DNA from: Treponema sp.
GTDB taxonomy: Bacteria; Spirochaetota; Spirochaetia; Treponematales; Breznakiellaceae
Assembly (NCBI GenBank): GCA_031276685.1
Contig: JAISMQ010000058.1
Span: 1 to 6,068, forward strand
Reading direction: 5' to 3'
Length of the DNA: 6,068 nucleotides
This document shows, in pieces, positions 1 to 6,068 of this stretch. Below the pieces are notes generated by a model. It saw only the letters and a list, made by a program, of their open reading frames with translations, did no database searches and was not told where the DNA came from. Made by a program: the position numbers and the translations under genes. Position 1 is the stretch's first letter. The number at the start of each line of letters is the position of its first letter.

Positions 1-723
1 GTAGTCCGCGAAAAAGCGGCGGAGTTTTTCGATTGGGGCAGCCCGGCCGCTAAAGTCTTCCGCCCACAGGCCGACGGACACGAGCATGCCCTGGTAAAAA
101 TCGGCCACGACGGGGGTAAAGAGGGGGGCCTTTTCGAGGCCCGCGAGGGCCTGCATTTCCGGCAGGTGCTTGTGCTGCAGCGCAAGGCCGTACTGCCGGG
201 GGGAAAGGTAGCCGGCGGGCCGGGCGGGGTCCTGGTAGGCGGCGATCATGGCCTTGCCCCCGCCGGAATACCCGGTAAGGGAGTGGCAATGGAGGCGGGC
301 GGAGGGCGGGACAAGGCCCCGGCGGACCAGCGGGGCGGCGAGGGCGAGGAATCCGGTGGCGTGGCAGCCGGGGACGGCCACGCGGCGGGCGCCGCGGATC
401 TGGTCCCGGTAAGGGCCCGATCCGGGGGCCTCCAGTTCGGGGAAGCCGTAAACCCAGCCCTGCCGGGTCCGGTGGGCGGTGCTGGCGTCGATGATCCGCG
501 CCCCCTCCGGGGCGGCGGACACGAGTTCCCGGGCGGCGTCGTCGGGGAGGCAGAGTATGCCGAGATCGGCGCGGCCCAGGGCTTCCAGGCGGCAGGGGAG
601 TTCCTTCCGGCCTTCCCCTTCCGGAATGATGAGTTCGATGTCCGGCCGGCCTTCGAGGCGCTCCCGGATGCGGAGCCCCGTGGTCCCCGACGCGCCGTCA
701 ATATACACCCTGTACTGTGCCAC
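1..723 (-). CDS. argC: N-acetyl-gamma-glutamyl-phosphate reductase, type 2 (ArgC), C-terminus beyond window
   Basis: The product reduces N-acetyl-glutamyl-5-phosphate to the semialdehyde with NADPH, the third step of arginine synthesis in the cytoplasm. The frame is open from a GTG at 723 to the window edge, giving 241 residues of a family usually about 310 long, so roughly the last 70 are missing. Visible signatures are the N-terminal nucleotide-binding IDGASGTTGL (residues 8-17), ILCLPDDAA (56-64), IIDASTAHR (77-85), the catalytic-cysteine motif VPGCHATGF (117-125, Cys120), TGYSGGGK (150-157) and HKHLPE (184-189), where His186 is the likely catalytic histidine. These match the short, type 2 form. 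The GTG is the most upstream possible start, because an in-frame TAG immediately precedes it, and a GGAGG sits 5 bases upstream. The gene lies behind a probable terminator, so it is likely transcribed separately from the phosphatase gene. Confidence 0.93.
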   Translation of the reverse strand, partial: MAQYRVYIDGASGTTGLRIRERLEGRPDIELIIPEGEGRKELPCRLEALGRADLGILCLPDDAARELVSAAPEGARIIDASTAHRTRQGWVYGFPELEAPGSGPYRDQIRGARRVAVPGCHATGFLALAAPLVRRGLVPPSARLHCHSLTGYSGGGKAMIAAYQDPARPAGYLSPRQYGLALQHKHLPEMQALAGLEKAPLFTPVVADFYQGMLVSVGLWAEDFSGRAAPIEKLRRFFADY

Positions 724-728
724 CTATG

Positions 729-733
729 CCTCC
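729..733 (-). promoter_or_regulatory. Ribosome binding site of argC
   Basis: On the minus strand GGAGG is followed by CATAG and then the GTG start at 723. The motif is strong and the 5-base spacing is normal. Together with the TAG stop abutting the GTG, it fixes the start of ArgC despite the non-ATG codon. Confidence 0.8.
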
Positions 734-766
734 GCGGGCGCTCAAAATGGATGGGGGGGTCGTGAA

Positions 767-789
767 ACAAAAAACCCCCGGTTTTTTGT
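767..789 (-). terminator. Probable Rho-independent terminator after the SpoIIE-family gene
   Basis: A perfect 10-bp inverted repeat with a 3-base loop: A6CC (minus strand) pairs with GGT6, closed by C-G and an outer A-T. On the minus strand the right arm ends in T6, so it reads as an A-tract/hairpin/T-tract about 70 bases after the phosphatase stop and about 45 bases before the argC start. The GC part of the stem is short, so its strength is uncertain. Its symmetry means it could act on both strands. It is the best candidate for separating the two transcription units. Confidence 0.6.
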
Positions 790-819
790 GGAACGAGGGG
801 GGGGCCGCGGTAACGCGCA

Positions 820-847
820 GGCTACGGGCGGATTGTCCGCGGTAGGC
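820..847 (-). other. Imperfect GC-rich stem-loop just downstream of the phosphatase gene
   Basis: On the minus strand GCGGA and TCCGC form a 5-bp stem around a CAA loop (828-840). Outside a small internal loop, CTAC pairs with GTAG (842-845 with 822-825). It begins about 10 bases after the stop codon and has no T-run behind it, so it is not a classic terminator by itself. It could be a 3' stabilising structure or act together with the hairpin at 767-789. GC-rich DNA gives such stems by chance, so confidence is low. Confidence 0.3.
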
Positions 848-856
848 AGCCCCCCC

Positions 857-3800
857 CTACTCTTTCCGTTTTATTCCCAGAATGGTCAGATCGTCGTACT
901 GCTCGTCTTCGTTAAGATGAGTATAATACATATACGCATCGTTTCCAGTGTTCTCCCGCGTCCGGGAACAGTAGGCCCGGTACTGGACGAGGTGGTTTTT
1001 GAGGAAGCTGTCCAGTTTTTTGTCCACCAGCACGCGGCTGTCCTCCCCGGCGCGGGGTTTTTTGTAGCAGCGGAACATCTTTTCCACGGACACGAGGGCC
1101 ATGATCACTTCCTCCACGCTTCCCCGGCACGCGGTAAAGTCAAAGACGAGGCCCGAATCGCCTTCTGGGTTGTGCCACTTGCGGAGGGTGTAGGTTTTGC
1201 GGTTCATAACGGCGTTGATGATCTCCTCCACCCGGCCGGGGCCCAGTTCTTCGTCCCCCTGGCCCGCCATGTGGTTTTCGTGCCTGCCGCCGGGGGGGGC
1301 CGCGCTGCAGAGGATCTCCCGGAATTCCGCGTCCCGGAAGCGGCGTTTGGCCTCTTCGATGCCGTCGGTGTAGAGGAACAGGATGTCCCCGCGGTCGAGG
1401 GTCATGGTTACGACGGGGTAGCCCCCCCTGGCCCGGACCATGAAGTTGGGCAGCACGCCGGTGGCGGGGGTTTCCGGCAGGGCGAGGGTTTTTACCTTCC
1501 CGTCGGAGGCGTTGAAGATGCGGACGATGTTGTCCCCGGCGTTGCAGAAACGGAGGACGCCGGTATGGGAATCGAAGAGGCAGAGGGCGAAGGCGGCGAA
1601 GCGGTCTTTGAAGCCCAGGGTTTCGATAAAGTCGTTGACGCTGTAGACGAGTTCTTCGATGCGGAATCCGCGCTCGTCGGGTTCCCACTGCTTGAAGTGG
1701 TTGAGGAACATGGTAGCGACCTGAATCATGATGAGGGCGGCGGGGACGCCTTTCCCGGCGACATCGCATTTGATGATGGCGTAGTAGCGGCCGTCCAGGT
1801 CCAGGTAGTCAAAGTAATCGCCGGAAACCCCCTTGGCCCCCTCGTAGTAGCCGAAGAATTCGGCGTAGCCGGTCTCTTTGAAGCCGGTGCTGAGCTTGTT
1901 CCCCGCCTTGTCCAGTTCCAGGGGGATGAATTTTTTCTGGACTTCCTTGCCGATGGACAGGTCGGAGGCGGCCCCGGCGGCTTTGACGAGGCCCTGGGTC
2001 ATGTCGTTGACGGTGGCCGCGAGAACGGCGATTTCGTCCCGCGTTTTGACGGCGATTTCCAGCCCTTCCAGTTTGGACTTGTCCTCCGTGTCCCGGATCC
2101 GCTCGACGTGTTCCAGCAGCCTGCGGATGGGGCGGATGATGAGGGAGGAGAGGGCGAGGGCGCCGACGGTCCCGATGCCCAGGGCGGCCAGGGCCACGAG
2201 GAGGATGATCCGTAAAAGTTCGGCCTGCCCGGCGGCGATCCGGGCGCGGATGGATTCCAGCGAGACTTCCAGCCGTACAAGGCCCTGGAAGTAGGCTTCC
2301 CCCTGCCGGTACAGGACGGGTTTGAAGAAGAGGAAACGGTCGTTCCCGCGCGGGTCCAGGTTCCCCGCAGGGAAGGCCGGTTCGGATCCGATGTCCTTGC
2401 TGAGGCCGGCCAGGGTTTCGGCGAGCCGCGCTTCCAGGGAGCGGGCGGTCGCCTGGATGGCGGCGAAACGGCGGCGGCTTTCGTCGTCCGGGAAGGAAGC
2501 GGCGGCAAGCCCCTCCAGGGCGAGGTCCGAGATGGCGCGGGACAGGGGGCCGGCGCTTTCCCCGGCGGCCCGGTCCAGTTCCGCGCCGATTTCCGCCAGG
2601 CGGTGGCTAAGCGGGTCGCGGAGCCGGGACACGCCGGGCTGGAGTCCGGCGGTGTCGATTTTGGACAGGATGGCGGGGTCGTTGCTGGCCCATACGACAT
2701 CGCCGAAGGCGGCCTCGCTGTTCCCGCGCCCGGTGATGGTAAGGTAGCGGGCCTCCGGCAGGGCGGCGATCTGGCCGGGGAGGAAGCCCAGTTCCAGGAC
2801 GTTCCGCTCCTGCAGGTAGGCCCGGGCGCTGGTGGCGATCCCTTCCAGGAGTACCCGCGAGCGGTCAGCGAGCCCGCGCAGCAGGGTCTGTTCCTGGGTC
2901 ACGGTCATCATGTAGTGGAGGGGGAGGGACACCATCGCCACGACGAGGAGGACCAGCACGATGGTGAAGCCCGCGAGTTTCCCGCGCAGGCCCAGGCCCC
3001 GGCGTTTTACGGCGGCAAGCCGCTTTTTCTTTTCCACGGGCATAGAATCCCCTCCAAGCAGGGCCAGCGCCTCGATCCGCGCGGCTTTTGAATCGGCGGC
3101 GGCCCGGGCAAGGCCGCCCAGGGGCACGGCCATGCCCGCGAAGCACAGGACGGCGAGGGCGATGAGGGCGGGGAGCCGGATATCGACCGCGCCGGGGCGG
3201 GATTCCCCGGCCCGCCAGGAGGGCCGCCAGGCGACCGGGCGGTCCCCGAACATGACGGCGCCCGTCTGATCCACGGTGACGGGGGACGGGGCCAGGGCGA
3301 TGCCGCGCAGCGGGTGTTCCAGGCCCAGCCGGTAGCGCCCCAGATCGATATCCCCGGCCGAGGGGCCCGATATTTCCCGGTCGGAGAGGACCCGGTAGTC
3401 GCCGTCCGAGAGGAAGTACTCCCGGTTGTAGGGGGCCTCGCCGTCCCGGTCCAGGAAGATCCGGCGCACCTCGCCGTCCCGGGAAAAGCCCCGGCCCAGT
3501 ATCCTGATCCGGGGGATCCCCCGCTCGTCCGGGGAGGAATCCACCAGCGTGACGTAGGTACGGGGGAGGTACTTGTCGGTCCTAAAAAAGATCCGCGCCG
3601 GGGGGGACAGGTTTCCCGCCGGGTCCGCCGAGGAAACGGTAAAGCGCCAGAGGCCGTCGTCCAGGTTGTCCCAGGCGGCGCGCGGCAGGGGGCGGGGGAC
3701 CATGCCGTCCAGCGGCGGCATCCGGGGGAACATGGCGGCGGCTTCCCGCTCGAATTCCTCCCCCGCCGGGGCCTGCAGCGGGGCGGCGGGGGCGCCCAGG

Positions 3801-5449
3801 TAGTCCAGCCGCCAGACGTAGCCGGATATATCGGACGCGGAGGGCGGGGCCCAGTCCAGGCTGAAGGTATTGGAGAGGAGGAAGCCCCGCCCGTCGGTCT
3901 GCGGGGGGGCGACCGTTACGGGGGGCGGGGGGGCGGTGTCGCGGACGTAAGACGCGCGCGCGGGGCCGGACCAGTTTCCCGCCCTATCCCGGGCGATGAC
4001 GCTGAAATACCAGGCCCCGTCTTCGGCGGCCTCCAGGTCCAGGACCCGGGGGGCGCTGTTTTCCGGCCGGAGGATCCGCGGCGGGCTTGCCGCCGGATCC
4101 CGGCTCCAGAGCCAGGAATAACCGACAATGCCCGACGGGTCCTCCGGCTCGCTCCAGGTTACGCTGACCCGCTCCCTGCCGGAGCTGAGGCCAGGGCTGA
4201 AGTCCAGGGGGACAATGCCGGGCGCCGCCGCAGCGCGGTCGGGGAAGACGGCGAAAATCCGGCCGCCCTCCCGGGAAGGCGCCTGATAAAACAGCGAGAT
4301 TCCGCCGCCTGATACCACGGGCCGGACGCAGGCCGCAGGCCCGGACGCAGGCCCTCCGCCGGACGGGCCGGACCAGGACGCCCCGTCGTACCGGGCCACA
4401 AACACCCCGCCCTCCCCCGACCATGCCACCCAGGGGAAACCCCCGTACTCAAAGGCCGCCGGGCCGCAAGCGCCGGGCGCTTCCCCGCTGAGCAGCCGGA
4501 CGGTTCCGGCGCGGATCCGGTCCTGTTCGATTTCGGCGGCGTAGACGCCGGAACTGCCTTCCCAGGCAAGGAAGAGCCTCCCCCCCGCAGGGGCGAGGGA
4601 GGGCCCCCGGGAAGCTGCGGGATCGCGGGAGCCTTCGCGGGGGGGGGATTCGGGGCCGGCCGCGCCGCCAAGGGGCCGCGCCGCAGTCCAGGTCCGGCCC
4701 GAATCGGCGGATTTTTTCAGGCAGAGCCGGGCGCCGGGCGCCGCGCCTTCCCCGGCCTGGTAGACGACGATATCGGCGTCGCCCAGGGCCGCGTGGCCGG
4801 GGGCGGAGACGGGCCGCGGCTCCGATTCCGCCGCGAACGGCGCGAAGGGCTCCCAGTCCAGCGCGTCGTCCGAGCGGCTGTAGTAGAGGGAAGGCCCCCC
4901 GGCGGCGAAGAGCAGGTAGCCCCCGTCGGCGCGGACGGCGATACGGGGAGGGATAGCGGAAGGAATACCGGGCGCGGGACGGGTGCCGGGCGGGGGGGGA
5001 TCGCGGGGGCCGACTTCGAGGCGGCGGGAACTGAAGGTTTCCCCCCGGTCGTCGGAGACGAGGATGTCGCAGAGCCCGGCGGAAGCCGCCGCGGCGATGA
5101 CGATCCGCCCGCCCCCGCCAAGGGCAACGCCCAAGGCGACGCCCAGGATGGCCGGCTCGCCGCCCTCGTAGCGGTAAGGGCCCCCTACCGGGCCATGTAC
5201 GCGCCAGACGCCGTCCCCGGCGCTGACCGCCACGCGGATCCGGATTTCGCCGCCGGCCGCCCGCGATTCCTGCCAGGCCGCCACGGCAAGCCCCCCGCCG
5301 GAGGCGGTTACGGGGTATGCCCCCGGAACCCCGGAAAACGGGACGGGGGCCTCCCAGTATTCCTGGGCCGGGGCCGGGGCGGCGCCGAGGAGGAGGGCAA
5401 ACAGCAGCACGGGAACCGCGCAGATGCCCAGCCGATCAGGACCGCCCAT
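857..5449 (-). CDS. Large membrane receptor: propeller/FN3-like ectodomain, sensor, HAMP and SpoIIE-family PP2C phosphatase
   Basis: Predicted 1530-residue serine/threonine phosphatase receptor; the family typically dephosphorylates STAS-type anti-anti-sigma factors. In order: signal peptide 1-28 (APA before QEYW); about seven propeller-like repeats 45-404, with Asp boxes SDDRGETF (132-139) and SADSGRTW (247-254); two FN3-like modules 414-629, each with a DG(A/L)W...AGN(W/L)S signature; a possible TIG-like module 630-729; TM1 757-779; a Lys/Arg-rich loop 780-824; TM2 825-848; periplasmic sensor 849-1079; TM3 1080-1105; HAMP 1101-1154, with its proline and a DEI motif; a linker helix EVQKKFIP; PP2C 1195-1530. 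Metal-site motifs are intact: SGDYFDY (Asp1211), CDVAGKGVPAAL (Asp1229), YTDG (Asp1362) and DDLTIL (Asp1519/1520), so activity is likely. The usual NAGH is NAGD here. About 100 extra residues lie between YTDG and DDLT. I chose the ATG at 5449 because a TTG at 5482 lies within the promoter -10 box and the ATG gives a compact signal peptide. No STAS or RsbW-like partner is in the window. No gene symbol is assigned; the spirochete link is from memory. Confidence 0.9.
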   Translation of the reverse strand: MGGPDRLGICAVPVLLFALLLGAAPAPAQEYWEAPVPFSGVPGAYPVTASGGGLAVAAWQESRAAGGEIRIRVAVSAGDGVWRVHGPVGGPYRYEGGEPAILGVALGVALGGGGRIVIAAAASAGLCDILVSDDRGETFSSRRLEVGPRDPPPPGTRPAPGIPSAIPPRIAVRADGGYLLFAAGGPSLYYSRSDDALDWEPFAPFAAESEPRPVSAPGHAALGDADIVVYQAGEGAAPGARLCLKKSADSGRTWTAARPLGGAAGPESPPREGSRDPAASRGPSLAPAGGRLFLAWEGSSGVYAAEIEQDRIRAGTVRLLSGEAPGACGPAAFEYGGFPWVAWSGEGGVFVARYDGASWSGPSGGGPASGPAACVRPVVSGGGISLFYQAPSREGGRIFAVFPDRAAAAPGIVPLDFSPGLSSGRERVSVTWSEPEDPSGIVGYSWLWSRDPAASPPRILRPENSAPRVLDLEAAEDGAWYFSVIARDRAGNWSGPARASYVRDTAPPPPVTVAPPQTDGRGFLLSNTFSLDWAPPSASDISGYVWRLDYLGAPAAPLQAPAGEEFEREAAAMFPRMPPLDGMVPRPLPRAAWDNLDDGLWRFTVSSADPAGNLSPPARIFFRTDKYLPRTYVTLVDSSPDERGIPRIRILGRGFSRDGEVRRIFLDRDGEAPYNREYFLSDGDYRVLSDREISGPSAGDIDLGRYRLGLEHPLRGIALAPSPVTVDQTGAVMFGDRPVAWRPSWRAGESRPGAVDIRLPALIALAVLCFAGMAVPLGGLARAAADSKAARIEALALLGGDSMPVEKKKRLAAVKRRGLGLRGKLAGFTIVLVLLVVAMVSLPLHYMMTVTQEQTLLRGLADRSRVLLEGIATSARAYLQERNVLELGFLPGQIAALPEARYLTITGRGNSEAAFGDVVWASNDPAILSKIDTAGLQPGVSRLRDPLSHRLAEIGAELDRAAGESAGPLSRAISDLALEGLAAASFPDDESRRRFAAIQATARSLEARLAETLAGLSKDIGSEPAFPAGNLDPRGNDRFLFFKPVLYRQGEAYFQGLVRLEVSLESIRARIAAGQAELLRIILLVALAALGIGTVGALALSSLIIRPIRRLLEHVERIRDTEDKSKLEGLEIAVKTRDEIAVLAATVNDMTQGLVKAAGAASDLSIGKEVQKKFIPLELDKAGNKLSTGFKETGYAEFFGYYEGAKGVSGDYFDYLDLDGRYYAIIKCDVAGKGVPAALIMIQVATMFLNHFKQWEPDERGFRIEELVYSVNDFIETLGFKDRFAAFALCLFDSHTGVLRFCNAGDNIVRIFNASDGKVKTLALPETPATGVLPNFMVRARGGYPVVTMTLDRGDILFLYTDGIEEAKRRFRDAEFREILCSAAPPGGRHENHMAGQGDEELGPGRVEEIINAVMNRKTYTLRKWHNPEGDSGLVFDFTACRGSVEEVIMALVSVEKMFRCYKKPRAGEDSRVLVDKKLDSFLKNHLVQYRAYCSRTRENTGNDAYMYYTHLNEDEQYDDLTILGIKRKE
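3043..3055 (-). promoter_or_regulatory. Candidate internal ribosome binding site and ATG within the phosphatase gene
   Basis: Inside the coding sequence, GGAGGGG (3049-3055) is followed by ATTCT and an in-frame ATG at 3043 (Met803). This looks better than the signal at the gene's own ATG, where no clear Shine-Dalgarno is visible. Initiation here would make a 728-residue protein starting MPVEKKKR and containing TM2, sensor, TM3, HAMP and PP2C but no propeller ectodomain. The motif arises from adjacent Gly-Gly-Asp codons, so coincidence is possible. Confidence 0.4.
4639..4647 (-). repeat. C9 homopolymer within the phosphatase gene
   Basis: Nine consecutive C on the coding strand spell Ser268-Pro-Pro-Arg271 in the propeller region. 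It is the longest mononucleotide run I see in the window. Loss of one base would move translation into a frame that stops at 4159, removing everything after the propeller. Other runs of eight occur at 1292-1299 and 4992-4999 inside the gene, and at 797-804 and 850-857 just after it. Proline-rich, GC-rich coding sequence produces such runs readily. Confidence 0.7.
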
Positions 5450-5481
5450 GCCAATGTACCGATAGTTTGCCCACGAAACCA

Positions 5482-5510
5482 ATTATAGCCGTAAACGGGG
5501 AATATCGGAA
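5482..5510 (-). promoter_or_regulatory. Probable sigma70-type promoter of the phosphatase gene
   Basis: On the minus strand a perfect -10 hexamer TATAAT (5482-5487) follows a 17-base spacer from a weak -35 TTCCGA (5505-5510; 3 of 6 consensus bases). Transcription would start near 5475, leaving a leader of about 26 bases before the ATG at 5449. The box stands out in an otherwise GC-rich window. It lies between the permease stop and the phosphatase start, and indicates that the phosphatase can be expressed independently of the transporter. The in-frame TTG at 5482 would lie upstream of this transcript's start. Confidence 0.6.
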
Positions 5511-5525
5511 TAGCGCGAGACCGGC

Positions 5526-6068
5526 TTATTCCTTCATGCCCCCCGCGCCGATGCCTCGCAGCAAGGATTTTTGCCCGGCAAGGTAAATGATAAGCGTCGG
5601 GATCAGGACGATAACCAGCGCGGCAAACAGGGCGCCAAAGTCCGTCGCCCGTTTTTGTACCGCGTACAAATGGGCGATCCCCACCGGCAGGGTCTTGATC
5701 GTCTCGGTCCGCAGCAGCACGAGGGCCAGCATGTATTCGTTCCAGAACTCCATGGCCGCCAGCATCGTTACCGTCGCGATGCCCGATTGGGCAAGGGGCA
5801 CCATGATACGCAGCAGGATGCCCCAGTTGCCGCAGCCGTCTATATAGGCGGCGTCCGCGTAACTTTTCGGAATGGAACGCATATAGCCGGAAAGCAAAAA
5901 TATGTCGAAGGGAAAGGCCCCGACCGCATAGATAAAGCTTAGCCAGACCGGGCTGTCGGTCATGTGCAGCCGGAACAGCAGGAGGTACAGGGGCACCAGC
6001 GGGGCGCCCACAAAGAGGCAGGTCATGTAGATGTTCTCGATAAACCGGGAACCGAAAAACCGGAACCG
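5526..6068 (-). CDS. ABC transporter permease, CUT1 (MalG-like) carbohydrate type, N-terminus beyond window
   Basis: Inner-membrane permease subunit of a binding-protein-dependent importer, probably for sugars or oligosaccharides. The last 180 residues of a family usually about 270-300 long are present, ending at a TAA (5526-5528); the start lies beyond 6068. Hydrophobic spans are seen at about residues 10-34, 41-63, 97-122 and 140-165 of this fragment. Between the second and third is the EAA loop that docks on the ATPase: IPKSYADAAYIDG, then a nine-residue spacer and I-M-V-P (residues 66-91). This fits EAA-x3-G-x9-I-x-L-P with Asp for Glu and Val for Leu. The tail QKSLLRGIGAGGMKE matches the usual C-terminus of MalG-type permeases. 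Upstream genes beyond the window probably encode the partner permease and the solute-binding protein. The substrate cannot be read from this piece. No convincing terminator follows, so read-through into the phosphatase gene is possible. Confidence 0.93.
   Translation of the reverse strand, partial: RFRFFGSRFIENIYMTCLFVGAPLVPLYLLLFRLHMTDSPVWLSFIYAVGAFPFDIFLLSGYMRSIPKSYADAAYIDGCGNWGILLRIMVPLAQSGIATVTMLAAMEFWNEYMLALVLLRTETIKTLPVGIAHLYAVQKRATDFGALFAALVIVLIPTLIIYLAGQKSLLRGIGAGGMKE

Noticed and set aside
246..770. 174-codon minus-strand frame overlapping argC
   Set aside because: It is in a different frame from the clear ArgC motifs, runs through the probable argC ribosome binding site, and its product is Pro/Ser/Arg-rich with no similarity I recognise.
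740..788. Promoter for argC between the terminator hairpin and the GTG
   Set aside because: A TTGTTT is present but no acceptable -10 hexamer lies at 16-18 bases. The promoter must be weak, non-canonical, or be replaced by read-through.
805..844. Direct repeat CCGCGGTA at 805-812 and 837-844
   Set aside because: Two 8-base GC-rich copies in a GC-rich spacer are close to chance expectation, and no wider repeat unit surrounds them.
479..2215. 578-codon open frame on the plus strand
   Set aside because: It lies antisense to argC and the phosphatase PP2C/HAMP region. Its translation is low-complexity (Gly, Val, Glu, Asp rich) with no motif, whereas the minus strand has conserved catalytic motifs throughout. 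It is a GC-rich codon shadow.
3314..4312. 332-codon open frame on the plus strand
   Set aside because: It is antisense to the FN3-like region. The translation is Arg/Gly/Pro-rich without recognisable domains, as expected opposite GC-rich coding sequence.
5450..5482. TTG at 5482 as the phosphatase start
   Set aside because: It gives the longest frame, but it lies within the TATAAT promoter element, has no Shine-Dalgarno and puts 11 unneeded residues before a normal signal peptide.
4793..5488. 231-codon open frame on the plus strand
   Set aside because: It is antisense to the propeller and signal peptide, spans the promoter region of the real gene, and has only low-complexity Gly/Arg/Ala sequence.
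5488..5525. Terminator after the permease gene
   Set aside because: Only a 3-bp CCG/CGG stem is visible and no T-run follows on the minus strand.

Overview
This is a GC-rich window in which every supported gene lies on the minus strand. Read in the direction of transcription, it holds three things: the 3' part of a sugar-type ABC transporter permease (right edge), a very large multi-domain membrane receptor ending in a SpoIIE/RsbU-type PP2C phosphatase (857-5449, about 76% of the window), and the 5' part of argC (left edge).

The architecture points to a spirochete, probably a GC-rich relative of Treponema. From memory of the family, treponemes carry large membrane-bound SpoIIE-family phosphatases with a similar sensor, HAMP and catalytic tail, including an extended loop before the last DDLT motif. 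This is recall rather than a search. The type 2 (short) ArgC and the CUT1 permease are widespread and do not settle the taxonomy.

Layout: 5526-6068 is the permease C-terminal half with its EAA loop. 5450-5525 is a 76-base gap with a good -10 box for the phosphatase gene; its position favours the ATG at 5449 over the upstream TTG at 5482. 857-5449 is the receptor: signal peptide, about seven propeller-like blades with two clear Asp boxes, two fibronectin-III-like modules, a possible TIG-like module, TM1, a basic cytoplasmic loop, TM2, a periplasmic sensor, TM3, HAMP, and a PP2C domain with its metal-binding aspartates present. 724-856 is intergenic, with a GC-rich stem-loop, two runs of eight G/C, an A6/T6 hairpin that is the best terminator candidate, and the argC ribosome binding site. 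1-723 is argC.

The most notable points are: (1) an apparent fusion of an extracytoplasmic sialidase-like propeller receptor to a complete membrane-bound SpoIIE receptor; (2) a near-ideal internal Shine-Dalgarno and ATG exactly at the junction of those halves, which could yield a separate 728-residue phosphatase; and (3) an extra segment of roughly 100 residues inside the PP2C domain. The three genes need not form one pathway. The phosphatase would normally act on an anti-sigma-factor antagonist (STAS protein), but no such partner is encoded in the window.
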